64,000 nt of DNA from Craspedostauros australis (GCA_026770025.1 JAMXDE010000005.1:3038001-3102000), one strand, 5' to 3'; shown: positions 33,101 through 44,248, numbered from the stretch's first letter. The notes: generated by a model from the sequence alone, not told the origin. Translations and numbers: made by a program.

Positions 33101-34838
33101 GCCTTGCTGGCTCGTGTGATGGAGAAGGCGGACGCCATTGGTCTTCTCATGCTATGCATGCCAGAACGCTTCTGCTACGCATACACATATTCATGCCACT
33201 CTCACACATTTTGTTGATCCAAACGTCTTCTCTGCTTTTCCGACTTTTCCACGATACTCTACACATCCTATGCTCACGTTTACTCCCAACAGATTTTGGA
33301 TCAAGCGCATCCAAGAACAGGGATCCGACGGCCTTAGCGTAGCCACGGAAACTGTGGGTACACACAGCAGCCTGTCTGACTCGGTCGGTCCAAAAGGAAC
33401 GGGTGGGGCCTCGTCCGATGCGATGAATGACGACATGAGTGAGCGGACGATGCGGTTGGTCAACTGGAATGTTGAGATGATGACGACGCTGATGCAGCGC
33501 ATCATGGTGTACCGTCGACACATGACAAAGATTCCAACGAAGAAGGCTTCCACATCCGATCACATGTTGAAGTTTCAACTGCGGCAACGGCAGGAGCAGC
33601 AGGAGCAATCTGGGATTGACTCCATGAAGTTCCCGCTCAACGAGGTCCAGGAGATCATCTACCTCCCTCCGTTCAACCCAGACGTGGAGAAAGCGACGAC
33701 CGAAGAGCTCGGCGGGGAGGCGGTAGAAGTTCCAACTGCCGTGACCAAGCAGCTCCGGTCCTTTATCACAGCCATCGCGCAACTGTACAATGAGAGCAAC
33801 TCCTTCCACAACTTCGAGCATGCATCTCACGTGACCATGTCCGTCATCAAGCTGCTATCCCGCATCGTCGCTCCGACGGCCGATGAGCTCAAGATGCGGA
33901 AAGACGCTGCATCGGTGGCGAATGAGGCCCACAAGAACAACAAGCTCGGCACTCCGTCTTCGCGTGCCTTCTCATCCGACGTGCAGGCTGCCCAAAGCAT
34001 CGCGGCGACCCTGCACGATCACACCTACGGCATCACGTCCGATCCGTTGACGCAGTTCGCATGTGCATTCTCGGCGCTCATCCACGACGTTGATCATGCA
34101 GGCGTCCCCAACGCCCAGCTGGTGAAGGAGAATACCCGGATCTCGAAGATCTACCACAACCGATCCGTGGCGGAGCAGAACTCGCTGGTGCTCGCGTGGG
34201 ACATGTTCATGATGGAGGAATACGCCGATCTGCGTTCCTGCATCTGCGGATCCTTCGACGAGCTCGATCGCTTCCGCAAGCTCGTGATCAACGCCGTGAT
34301 GGCGACCGACATCGTCGACAAGGACCTGAAGCAGCTGCGCAATGGTCGGTGGGACAAGGCATTCAAGGTATCTTCGGGGGGCGGCGGCGTCGGCCGTCCA
34401 GAACAGGATCTCGTGGCCGATGCCACCAACCGAAAGGCAACGATCGTGATCGAGCATCTGATCCAGGCCTCGGATGTGGCGCACACCATGCAGCACTGGC
34501 ATGTGTACAGGAAGTGGAACGAGCGGTACTTCAAGGAGTGTTACGCCGCCTACAAGGACGGAAGGGCACCAAGCGATCCCATCGAAACGTGGTACAAGGG
34601 CGAGATCGGGTTCTTCGACTTTTACGTCATCCCTCTGGCGAAGAAGCTGAAGGAGTGTGGCGTGTTTGGTAAATCGAGCGACGAGTATCTGAACTACGCC
34701 TTGGCCAATCGAAAGGAATGGGAATTGAAGGGCGAGGCTGTCACGCAAGGACTGGCGCGAGATGTCCTTGCCGAAGCGGCGGCAGCAGGAGCAGCAAGGA
34801 GAGATAGGGAAGTGGGGCAACATGCTCTACTACTATGA
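30127..34838 (+). CDS. Transmembrane class III nucleotidyl cyclase fused to cyclic-nucleotide phosphodiesterase
   Basis: My five-exon model is 30127–30357, 30540–30578 (a 13-codon microexon), 30962–31784, 32039–33026 and 33293–34838, all GT-AG and frame-consistent, giving 1208 residues. TM1 is at about 58–77. An extracellular region of about 340 residues includes ADSMSIYVESTNQTWPFITM, and TM2 is at about 419–442. The cyclase domain (about 505–690) has FADIAGFTAW (metal Asp), FKVETVADCYVA (second metal Asp and the Glu used for guanine recognition), SGPVTAGVLRG and LFGDTMNTASRMES (catalytic Asn and Arg). The usual guanylate-cyclase Cys before LFGD is Gln, so guanylate versus adenylate specificity is open. 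The PDE domain has FHNFEHASHV (about 865), HDVDHAGVPN (about 957) and IQASDVAHTMQHW, so all metal ligands are present. One protein can therefore both make and hydrolyse a cyclic nucleotide at a membrane. It runs opposite to the ATPase genes around it. Confidence 0.9.
30540..30578 (+). other. 39-bp microexon of the cyclase-PDE gene
   Basis: CTGCTTGACAATGAG… between GTAG and GTGAGT encodes LLDNEQTSIMEAT. It sits exactly between TM1 (exon 1) and YRSVTQSLEDNA (exon 3), where related cyclases have an LxxNEE-type segment. Both flanking junctions are phase 0. Confidence 0.65.
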
Positions 34839-35164
34839 CAGCGTCAACACACAAACGACAAGTCATTTGAAACGGCCGGAGGGGAGGTATGTAGACCGTA
34901 TCGCGTAAACCGTATTTATACGGTTTACGTGAATAAATCGCAAGAGCACACTGGAAAGAATGCCTTGAGTATTGCATAGTCCAAAGAATGGGTCTGAGAA
35001 CCATCAGAGCGATCTCCCGATACATGTAAAACATCATATTATGTTACATATTCTATTATATTACCATTACTATTGCCATCATTCTACTATTCTGCATGCT
35101 GATTCCTCAATCCGCCACAAACGCAAGGAAGATAAATCGCTTCCACCGAATGTTCACACGTGGC
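34839..35164. other. Convergent 3' region of cyclase-PDE and ATPase C
   Basis: This 326 bp holds the hairpin/AATAAA element and, from about 35,045, a 3' flank shared with B and D (GCATGCTGATTCCTCAATC-type sequence). No gene. Confidence 0.5.
34904..34929 (+). terminator. Perfect 12-bp stem hairpin beside AATAAA, 3' UTR of the cyclase-PDE gene
   Basis: CGTAAACCGTAT (34904–34915) pairs exactly with ATACGGTTTACG (34918–34929) around a TT spacer, 66 bp past the stop codon. An AATAAA polyadenylation signal follows at 34932–34937. The pairing is certain; a role in 3'-end formation or regulation is inferred. Confidence 0.55.
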
Positions 35165-38100
35165 CTACGAAATGTCCGTGAGGACGGAGAGTTCATCGTC
35201 GTCGAGGCCCACAGATCCCTCCACGCCATCTCCGAGCTCTGATCCAAAAACGAGCGCTCCGGCACCTCCCCCGGGGCCGTCTTTCGCATCGATGAAGGCT
35301 TCCAGCGCTGCGCCTCTTGTGGTGATCGCTCCAGTGAAGATGTCACGGGTGATTCCAAAGAGGTAGTTGCCTTTTCCGTCGTCGGTGAGACCCTCTGGAC
35401 GTTTGCGGTTCGGATCGTTGACATGCTTGAGGAACTTCTTGCGGCGCTGCATGAGGTCGTCCACCTTGATCTTGCAACCCCACGCCTTGTAGTAGTCGAC
35501 GGCGTGCACGAAGTAATCGCCAGCCATGTCCTCGGAACCGCACTGGAGGTAGTGCTCTCCTGCCAGCTCGTTGACCATGGCGGCATCGTGGATGCAGCCA
35601 GCTCGGATTGCAGTGAGGATCGCGATGTTGTAGGCATGCTGGATCTTGGAGTGCCGTTTGTTCTTCATGGTGACAGCGAGGTCCTCCGCTTCGAGGATGA
35701 GCACTAGATGGATCCAGATTCGTCCTCTGGCCTTGATGATCTTCTTCAGTTTCTTGGTTTTCTTGCGCAAGATTGTTAAGTGTTGCTGATTCCCTGTCTC
35801 CCTGTATCGTTCCGCATTGATGACACCCACGGTGTACAACCCAGCGAGTATGCTTATGCATGATGGATCTCCCCTAGTGAGGAACATGAAGGTGGAGAAC
35901 AAAGAGTCTGCCATCGCATACCGCCGATAGATGAATGCCAAGAATCCTCGGGTGTAGAGAATCATGCAATCCTTGAGAGAGTCAGATTGATCGAACTTGT
36001 CCACAGTGGGATCGCGATGGGATAAAGCTGTAATTGCGTCCCAATCGATTGGATCTTCTTTCAACATGACCCCGAATAGGTATCGATAGCTGTCTGACAA
36101 TCCGATGTAAGCCCTGACTTTGAAAGTGTCCAGCTGGTCAAGTGCTTCCTCGTTTGCCTTGTTTAGCGACTTCAGTTCCAACCCACTGATGAACCCTCGC
36201 ATGACGCAGCTTTGGTAATTAAGGATACCGATGCCAAATTCCCCAACCTCCATCGAGCGGTGATACCCTTTCTTGTGATCCCGCATGACATCTTCGAAAG
36301 TGAAGCTGAATGGGTTGACGTAGTTCGCCGACGTGAATCGGAACATGCCTTCCAGATGCCTTCCATCTGTCTGCGCGAGGATCAGGTCACCGATCTTCAT
36401 GCATCGTTCGGCCAGAGCTTGCTCTGCCATGGCGCTAAGCACAATTCCATATGCACCGAAGGCGCTCACAGATTCTGCGCAGATGCCGTACTTGATAGAT
36501 GTGCACAGCATCTTGCACAAGTTCATCATCAGCAAAATTGTGCTTTTGGTGACACTGGTGCACATGTTGAAGTCTGCACCAATCGTCATGGCGGTGAGCT
36601 TCTTCTTATCCGTCATCCATGATCTTGCGAGGATCTCTTTGTTGGTGTTGTTCTTCAGGAAGTGCTTGATCTTCATCATGCTCTTGATAGTGTGCAGCGA
36701 GTACCATCGCTTGGGGAACGCTTTCAACGATTGGAGCATCTCCAGCTCCATGTTGAGAGTTGCCATGTGGCGATCCTGTCTGGTCAAGGCTCTGGCCATG
36801 GAGAAGCGCGTTGGCATCTTCTCTTCCATGGATCTGGCTCTCTCGAGCACCTCGTCACAGAGCTTGTAGCCGACTTCGTAGTTGCCGATCGACAACTCGA
36901 CGTCGGCGCGTGCCCGGTAGATCCGCAGGCAGATGTCGTAGTGCTCATCACTATCCCAGATCGATGGGCTGGCAGCAACGTCGCTTGTTGCTGCTCTTTG
37001 GTTCTTGGGAGAAGGATTGGGAGATCTCTTGCTTCGGACACGCTGCAATGCGCCATGTGCCTTTTCGAGATATGTTGCAGCTGCTTCAAGGGCTGCCATC
37101 TCCAAGGCCTTCTCGCCAACCTCCAGATTCATGATGACGGAGAACATATGGTCCTTGGTCTGCACGCTGTTCAAGTGGTCCGCGGCCACGAACAACAGCC
37201 CATCATCTACTTCTGACGTAGTAAAGGTCGAAGTGAACGATTCCGTTGACGTTACTGAGTCGGTGGATTGGGAGGGCATTGCGGCCTTGCCTTGTGGGTG
37301 ACTTTTGCATTGCTTTTTGGGCTCGTGGTCAGTCCCATGATTCACATCGTTGCCATGCTCTTCTTCTTTGTCCTCTTGAAGACGAGCCTGCACGCGTCGG
37401 TACATCTGCAGCAAGCAGTGACCGATCCGCACGCTCAGCTTGTCGCGAGCCTCGCCGGCTGGGATCATGCCTTGTGCGGCCTGCTGGATACGGTCGTGCG
37501 CGAAGTGGTACTTGTTCCCTCCGATGGGATTAGAAACCAGCCGTTCCAGAACTGCATTTTCCAGCATGTCAGAAAGCTCTTGGGTGGTCGATATGCCGTC
37601 CATGGTATCGATCTGGCCATCCACGCGTTTGCACTCATTCTCGAGCACCCGATGCAGCACCGAGATGTCGAACATCGATCGGATGTAGGCGGCAACGGAT
37701 AGCACCTGCTGCAGCTGCATGGGAAGGTCTCGCAGCTTGGATTCGATGATGCCGATGATGTTATCGCTGATGGGCAGTTGGGCGCTACCGGCGTTGCTGT
37801 CGTCGTCATCCCCTGGGTTGGAAAGGCTCCATTCCCATCGGTGAGAGATGGGGTTGAAGGCGAGAATGCCCTTTCTCTCCAGCTCTTCGAGAGCTTGCAG
37901 GGTGAAGAAGACGTTTCCGTCTGTCTTGGCGTGGAGCTTCTCGGATAAATCTTCGATGTCGTTGCAGTCCAGCATGCTCGAGAGCCATGCGGTCATGTCA
38001 TCCAGCGCGAGGTTGGTGATCGTGATCTGCTGCAGGGTTCGCGGAGGGCGGCGCTTCCCGGCTTGGGACATTGATTTGGTGGAAGTCACGACGGATCCAT

Positions 38101-39352
38101 CATCGGGACCACCTGCTTTGTGGCTGCCATCTTCACCCTCCTCTGACGACAACGGCGTGACGAGGCACCGTGCCAGTGGGTGGTCTGGCGTGAGATCCAG
38201 TGGTTGGTTAGAAGGCGGGTTGGCGTCCTGACGAATGGCACCAAGCAGAAGGAAGTTCTTGAGCCCTGGATCAGCCACCATTTGGGCGATCAGGTTGAGG
38301 CCCACCTCGGCAGACCACTGCAGATCGTCGAGGAACATGTAGATGGGTCGTTCCTTCGTCGAGACTGCCTTAATGAACTGTACGAAGATGTACTGAAGTT
38401 GGTTCCACATCTTTTCTGTCATGGCTCCGCCCACCGCTGGGGAAGGCGATTCACCGTTGGCGATGCTACCGTTCATGCTGGTGCTGTAGTTATCGCGCTG
38501 GCTGACGGATTGGCTCATGACAGAAGCGTCGCCTCGTGCTGACTTGGATGTCAAGATGGAGAGAGATGGCACCACTTTCACGAAAGGACGAAGCCCGCCG
38601 TTGGGGAATGCCGCTCGCACACATTCACGGATACGATCAAGTTCTTCCTTGGGTCCGTTCTTGAGTTGAGATGTGAAGTCTTGGATGGCCTGGACGATGG
38701 CCGAGAATGGGTCACTCTTTCCTGTGTACTCGTCATACTTTCCACGCAGGACGTAGCAGCAGGAGCAAGAGGATGACGAGGATGCTGCCTGTTTGTTGCT
38801 CTGCTGCTTCTGGTTGGAGCCCTTGCTGCAAATGCAGCATGTCTCCAGGAAGTGATCGACGAGAGCGGACTTTCCTGTACCGCTGACACCCCAGACCAGT
38901 ACTGCCGGGTGTACATCGAGTCTCTTGCCAGGTTTTGCTATGGGTGTCGTTGGGGGCGGCGGCGTTGCCTTGCCCTCATCAGTCGATGGATCCTGTGAGG
39001 AAGTAGTAGTGGCATCGCTCTGGTGTTCTCCGATGACCTTGTCCTTCAGAGCTTTGAGCTGCTCGAGCTCCGCCTCTCGACCAAGGAATTGCGATGTATC
39101 CTTCCACGGAGCGACGCCACTTGATGGGCCAACTGCACCAGTTTCGCCGTCGTTCCTGTTGGTGTTAGGGTTGGTGTTAGGGTTGGCGTCGTCTTTGGCC
39201 ATGCCAGATCCATCGTCGATGGAAGAGAAGGAGGTGCTGGCGTTCTGCTCTCCTTCCTCCTCTGCCTCCGTAGAGGAGTACCCGTCCTTTCGCAACTCCC
39301 CAATAGACGCCGGGAGGTCGTCAAAACAGATTTGTGCTTGTTGGATCTCCAT
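35165..39352 (-). CDS. STAND-type ATPase with TPR-like C-terminal region, paralogue C
   Basis: A single-exon gene of 1395 residues, started at the ATG at 39352 (MEIQQAQICFDDLPASIGEL) by alignment with B and D. It has an acidic N terminus with a short NPNTNPNTN duplication. FLGREAELEQL is at about 89–99, Walker A GVSGTGKS at 155–162, then the Cys–Q/S–Cys insert, GKYDEYTGKSDPF, YMFLDDLQWSAEVGLNLIAQ, LLLGAIRQDANPPS, FAHDRIQQAAQGMI and TPR-like helices. The tail has VDDLMQRRKKFLKHVNDPN, RPEGLTDDGKGNYLFGITRD and DELSVLTDIS. The TPR half is more diverged from B and D than the ATPase half. Its upstream region is split by a 4.6-kb insertion 314 bp before the ATG, so its distal regulatory sequence is displaced. 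Confidence 0.92.
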   Translation of the reverse strand: MEIQQAQICFDDLPASIGELRKDGYSSTEAEEEGEQNASTSFSSIDDGSGMAKDDANPNTNPNTNRNDGETGAVGPSSGVAPWKDTSQFLGREAELEQLKALKDKVIGEHQSDATTTSSQDPSTDEGKATPPPPTTPIAKPGKRLDVHPAVLVWGVSGTGKSALVDHFLETCCICSKGSNQKQQSNKQAASSSSSCSCCYVLRGKYDEYTGKSDPFSAIVQAIQDFTSQLKNGPKEELDRIRECVRAAFPNGGLRPFVKVVPSLSILTSKSARGDASVMSQSVSQRDNYSTSMNGSIANGESPSPAVGGAMTEKMWNQLQYIFVQFIKAVSTKERPIYMFLDDLQWSAEVGLNLIAQMVADPGLKNFLLLGAIRQDANPPSNQPLDLTPDHPLARCLVTPLSSEEGEDGSHKAGGPDDGSVVTSTKSMSQAGKRRPPRTLQQITITNLALDDMTAWLSSMLDCNDIEDLSEKLHAKTDGNVFFTLQALEELERKGILAFNPISHRWEWSLSNPGDDDDSNAGSAQLPISDNIIGIIESKLRDLPMQLQQVLSVAAYIRSMFDISVLHRVLENECKRVDGQIDTMDGISTTQELSDMLENAVLERLVSNPIGGNKYHFAHDRIQQAAQGMIPAGEARDKLSVRIGHCLLQMYRRVQARLQEDKEEEHGNDVNHGTDHEPKKQCKSHPQGKAAMPSQSTDSVTSTESFTSTFTTSEVDDGLLFVAADHLNSVQTKDHMFSVIMNLEVGEKALEMAALEAAATYLEKAHGALQRVRSKRSPNPSPKNQRAATSDVAASPSIWDSDEHYDICLRIYRARADVELSIGNYEVGYKLCDEVLERARSMEEKMPTRFSMARALTRQDRHMATLNMELEMLQSLKAFPKRWYSLHTIKSMMKIKHFLKNNTNKEILARSWMTDKKKLTAMTIGADFNMCTSVTKSTILLMMNLCKMLCTSIKYGICAESVSAFGAYGIVLSAMAEQALAERCMKIGDLILAQTDGRHLEGMFRFTSANYVNPFSFTFEDVMRDHKKGYHRSMEVGEFGIGILNYQSCVMRGFISGLELKSLNKANEEALDQLDTFKVRAYIGLSDSYRYLFGVMLKEDPIDWDAITALSHRDPTVDKFDQSDSLKDCMILYTRGFLAFIYRRYAMADSLFSTFMFLTRGDPSCISILAGLYTVGVINAERYRETGNQQHLTILRKKTKKLKKIIKARGRIWIHLVLILEAEDLAVTMKNKRHSKIQHAYNIAILTAIRAGCIHDAAMVNELAGEHYLQCGSEDMAGDYFVHAVDYYKAWGCKIKVDDLMQRRKKFLKHVNDPNRKRPEGLTDDGKGNYLFGITRDIFTGAITTRGAALEAFIDAKDGPGGGAGALVFGSELGDGVEGSVGLDDDELSVLTDIS

Positions 39353-39666
39353 GGTGCGAAGTGTTGTGATGTGGAGTGGTGATGCACAAGAGAGAGAGTG
39401 TGTGATCGGTTTCGGCCGAGATGCCAATGTTATGACTTCCGAACTTCTCTTGCGGAGCGATCATCCACCTTTGAGCAAAGCGGTCCGTGGATTGCCACAA
39501 GATAGTCGCTGGATTGGAAGTCACGAGCGCAGGGGGCTGGAATGCCGTGTTCCTTGGTTGCTCTTGGTGTCATGTGATGCTGTCGATTGCGGGGCGGAAA
39601 AGCACAATGATATTTCCTTGCTCACTCGATTGTCTGTTTTTGGTTGTTGCGCTGTCGACCATGCTG
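39353..39666. promoter_or_regulatory. Proximal 5' flank of C, cut off by the insertion
   Basis: This 314-bp segment aligns to the first part of the 5' flanks of B and D, including a shortened AG tract (39389–39399) and TTGGTTGTTGCGCTGTCGAC. It ends at the CTG that is duplicated on the far side of the inserted element. Confidence 0.7.
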
Positions 39667-41079
39667 GGAGCAGGGGAAATAGACGACATTTTCCCGGATG
39701 TAGGGAAAATGTCAGCATTTCCTGTTATTGCTTTCCCATATTTCCCAAGATTGCAAAACGAGTCCCATTGCATCTGTTTGGCATCATGTGTAGTGCTTTG
39801 TAAGAACTTCACATGTACCATGTCGACTGCTCCATGTGTTGTACAATGATACCATCAACTTTGTGTATCGCGATTTCCGAGACACGTTCAAGTCGTGTTG
39901 TTTTCGCTGTTCCAACAAACGGTTGCCGGTTGTGTGCAATTCTACTCGCATTTGCAAAGAGCGTTTTTGGATTGTTCTCATTTAGTCGCTTCGCCCATGC
40001 ACGTTTCTTCGCAAATCCGATTGCTGTTGCGCGATACACAGATGGCACTCATTGGTGGTGGATTGCTGCAAGCAGAACAAGTGTGCGCATTCAAGTGCGT
40101 CATGCGGAGAACAGAGCAGTTGTGATTCAAAGACGGCGGAGCGGTCTATTTACACTCATGACCGCACACCTGGTTGTCTGATGTTTGCTTGTATTCATAA
40201 GGGAAGAGAGATACAGAGTATGTGGGAGTGCAGTAGAGTGGAGGAGTACAGCGCCTGTGTTCTGATACGAATGCGAATGTGAAGAGTGCCAGCATGAGCA
40301 TTCATGGTGCTGCGTATCGGTTTTGGGGTTGGTGCTGACGCATCGCGGCGCACCAATGTGGTGCTGCGTACTCAAGGTGCATGCGGAGAAATATGCTGTT
40401 TCATTGCATTGCCGCATACCCAGCACTGTTGGAATGTGTGGTGAAGTGCGAGCACGCTCTTCTCCTTCCACCACACAGAGAAAGTTCTGGCATTCCCGTT
40501 CTCAGCCTCAACTTGGCATCCTGATGCAAGGCGAGACCCGATGTGGAGGATGCGAATGCAGAACACCATTGTTACAGACGTGGTAACAAAGAACAATGTC
40601 CTGTGCATACTTATCCTGAGAATGACGACAACATGTTTGCGACAATTGCAGTGTTGCTCTTCTCCGCTCACGCTTGGGCTTGTTCCTTGACAACGGAATA
40701 GTGGTGTGCGCTATTTGCATCCAAGCAATGGCGCAACATCTGACGTTCGTGTTCGTTTCGGAAGAGCATCACAGGTCTGGAGGACAGGGCGCAATGATTC
40801 TTGTATGGAAGCATGCATTTGTTTCCGCCACAAGCATAAATGTCATTCGCAAACTGGTTGGTCATGATGCATCAACAAACGCGATTGTCGATGTGCTCCA
40901 ACAGTGTGCGACGGACCTGCGCCGGCGTGCAATTTGCTGTCCATGTGTCGCCCCGCGCGTCTGATCGCTGCGTCATTGCACATGGAAAGTGGATGCGCAA
41001 GCGCAGCCAAAGTGCACGTGCAGCGGATGTCCGGCGGACGTGCAACGCATGTGCATTGCAGTTGTGCGCACTGCACATG

Positions 41080-41712
41080 GACTTCGACTGCACATGCGCA
41101 TGTACATGCACTTCGGCTGCACTGTACTGTACTGCACTGCACATGCACATGCACTTTCCGAGCACATGCACTTCACATGCAGATTAACACGCACTTTTCA
41201 TGCACATGCACTGCACTGCACATGCACTTTTCATGCACATGCACTTTCCGCGCACATGCACTTCACACGCAGATGCACACGCACTTTTCATGCACATGCA
41301 CTGCACTGCACATGCACTTCGACTGCGCATGCACTTCGACTGCGCGTGCACATGCACATGCACTGCACTGCACTGCACATGCACTTTTCCAGCGCCTGCA
41401 TTTTCCCTGCGCATGCACATGCACTGCACTTCAACTGAACATGCACATGCACTGCACTTCAACTGAACATGCACATGCACATGCACATGCACATGCACAT
41501 GCACTGCACTTTTCCTGCGCCTGCATTTTCCCTGCTCGTGCGCATGCACTGCACTTCGACTGCGCTTTTCCTTGCGCCTGCATTTTCCCTGCGCATGCAC
41601 TGCACCTGCACATGCACTGCACTGCACTTTTCCTGCACATGCATTTTCCCTGCGCATGCATTTTCCCCTGTGCATCCATTTTCCCCTGCGCATGCATTTT
41701 CCCTGCACAACC
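41080..41712. repeat. TGCACATGCAC-type minisatellite inside the inserted element
   Basis: Irregular tandem array of GCACATGCACTTTTC, GCACTGCACTGCACATGCAC and GCGCATGCATTTTCCCC units. Self-complementary ATGCAT/TGCA steps recur every few bases. Both strands stay open in several frames and translate to Met-His-Cys repeats that are not genes. Confidence 0.85.
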
Positions 41713-42057
41713 ACAATTCCCAAGACATAACTACGACATGATTCGGTCCTCACTGAGACATAAATCATATTCTATTTCTAGTCAATACTGCATAGACTAA
41801 CATCATTGATCACACGAAAGAATCATACCAAAGAAGAAAAGGATGATTTAATGCAATTGAGGCGTTATCTATTTCCCCAATACACTAGTATGGACCTTAT
41901 TCCTCTGTTGTTTGTTGCTAATTAGTACTAAAATTAAAGTGGAAGTGATGCTGTGATGGCCAAGAGGCAGGATCGTGTTCATGTCCTATCGGACATAACA
42001 CAGACATAAATAAGACATAAATACGCATCAGAACATGAGATGACCCGGATGTGCAGA

Positions 42058-42330
42058 GAATGTGCAGTTTGCAGGGAAGATGTCGACGCATGCGTGCATG
42101 CGCGAGGAATGTGCAGTTTGCAGGGAAGATGTCGACAAATGTGCGGATGCGGGGAAAATGTGCAGATCGTTGGGAAGATGCTGACAGATGTCCGGATGAG
42201 CGTACGAATGTTGACAAATGCGACGTTGTGCACGAAATGTGCAGATCGCAGGGAAGATGTCGACACATGCGCGGATGCGCGGAGAATGTGCATGATGTGC
42301 AGTGCATGCGCGAGGAATGATGTGTGAAGG
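42058..42330. repeat. 49-bp tandem repeat inside the inserted element
   Basis: Units start at 42058, 42107 and 42156, each beginning (G/A)AATGTGCAGTTTGCAGGG or close to it and continuing AAGATGTCGAC. Further degraded units run to about 42330. The GCAGGGAAGAT core resembles the terminal inverted repeat. Confidence 0.8.
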
Positions 42331-44248
42331 ATGTTGTCGTGATGGGCGTGCACCGCACGCGCAGTCCTCGTTGCGCATGCGGAGGATGTGCTGTGCAGAG
42401 CGCGCATTGGCATCATCCAGACGCAATTGGAATTTGTCGGTGAGGCACGCGCATGCTGAGAGGCACATGACATCAAAACTCGCATGCGAGTACGCATAGC
42501 CGGACAAACAATTGCATGCGATGGCGTTTCCCTTGGGGAAATTGTGCAGACTAAGAGTTGATTCACGATGTGCGCCTGTTCTGCAACAGGTCAGGGAGTG
42601 CCGGTTCGCATCTCTTATTGCTCCCCCATGACGCCATCACTGACAGGTAAATGCGCAACGGCGTTTCGATGGAAGTGCTGTTCTGCACCAAAACAGAGAA
42701 TACGATCAGTTCAATCGCGCACCATCAACACATCCGCGCCTTGACGAAGGGAGATCCGTCTTCACTGCACTTGCCCGCACTTTCCATCCAGTCATTGCAA
42801 ATGCAGTAGCAAAAATACAGAAGTGCAACACCCTCTTGTGCCGTGGTGACCTGTTGATGCTGATCCGGCTTCTGCCAATGGTGCATGTGGTGACTCCCCA
42901 TTGTCCAAACCTGCCGTTGCTGTTTTTCTCACGAAAAGAGGGAGAACTGTTCAGGTTGCCGCAATGATCGTGTGCATGACATCATTGTGATATTTTTGTA
43001 TGGATGCCGGGCGCAACTTCGATCGGAGGAGAAAGAAAGAGATCGCGATGATGTTGATGTGGTTGGACTTGCTCGATTTCTCCAACTCCTCGTGCGCGTG
43101 TCAGCTCCAATCCAGTCGCCGCCGCCCACGTCATACCATCCGCATGCATCCATGTACAACTAACACAGAACCTCCTTGTATCTGGTCATTGGCATCTTGA
43201 TCACTGTTTGCCAGTATCGACCGCGCGCAAGGATTGCAGAAGTACGCGCTGTCTCGCAGAACAAAACAGAGGAGAGCCAACGCCCGCAGTCACACCGCGT
43301 TGTGCTCTGCCGTGGTACGCGAACGATCATGCCCTTGCGACCATACCAGTGCCATACGAGCCAAGATGAGCAGTGCTATTCGAATGACAATCATCTTGCT
43401 ATTGCAACACACAAGTGCAAAAGTGTCTCAATGAAACACTACATCAATGACAACTGGTTTGTGAACTGAATAGAGTGCGAGCAGAGCAAGGTGGAGTAGA
43501 GTATTGTAGGAGTAGAGCAGTAGCTATCAGTGCAACAATGCACGAATGTGCCAACAACAACGGTCCACTTCCATTTTGTGATGACAGCAGCAGCATGTTT
43601 GTGTGGTTCTTCTCGCATGGCACGTTGTGTGTTGTGTTCTTTGGCGCACACTGAGATGGACAAAGTCGCACCACGGAGAACACACGCTTTGTCGCCCTCT
43701 TCAAAATCGAAGAACACTTTTCGTGACCAAAGGGTTTGCGTGAGAGGAGTATTAGTTGCAGTTCGCCGGACATTGTTGTCACCGCAAAATGGACTGCAAC
43801 CTGGCATGGCAAATGACACAGAAACGAGACAGCAAGCGCGCGCTTGTGAGTTCACAGAAGGATGACCAGGAACCACGAGCAGTCGATTCCTCTATTTGTG
43901 TTGGCGATTTGCGTGGATGGAACAGAGACACCGAGTGCATGACTGTGGGTGTCGCGCCCGTCGGATGACAACGAAAGCGGGTCCAACGCCGAGAAACACT
44001 CGGTGCTGTGTGAAGGACATGAACGACGCAGAAACCAACGCAGAACCAAACGACCACACCAGCCACCACCAAAACCAAGGAGCACAAACGCCAACAACAA
44101 CCCCCATTGGAGTACTATCGATACCACTTGCGTTTGTTTTGCATTGTCCTGACAGCATTGGTCGTATCAGTCTGATGCGGGGAAAATTCCCGTGAACAAG
44201 TGCAAAAAAACATCCTTTTTTTTGAGCGACGACTATTTCCCCTGCTCC

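Larger units (their letters stand above)
39667..44248. mobile_element. 4,582-bp non-autonomous TIR DNA transposon
   Basis: The left end GGAGCAGGGGAAATAG (39667–39682) is the exact reverse complement of the right end CTATTTCCCCTGCTCC (44233–44248). Both ends are bordered by CTG (39664–39666 and 44249–44251), a 3-bp target duplication. The same flank upstream of D reads CGACCATGCTGCGGAAAGAG without an insert, which is the empty site. No transposase or other coding region is evident inside; two minisatellites occupy the middle. A 3-bp duplication with TIRs starting GG fits PIF/Harbinger, and CWG duplications are known for some Harbinger families, but the superfamily cannot be fixed without a transposase. 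Confidence 0.8.

Noticed and set aside
40904-41800. Met-His-Cys repeat ORFs on both strands
   Set aside because: They are translations of the TGCACATGCAC minisatellite and have no non-repetitive coding part.
42058-42330. CRISPR-like direct repeats
   Set aside because: The 49-bp units are contiguous without unique spacers, lie in a eukaryotic transposon, and have no cas genes nearby.
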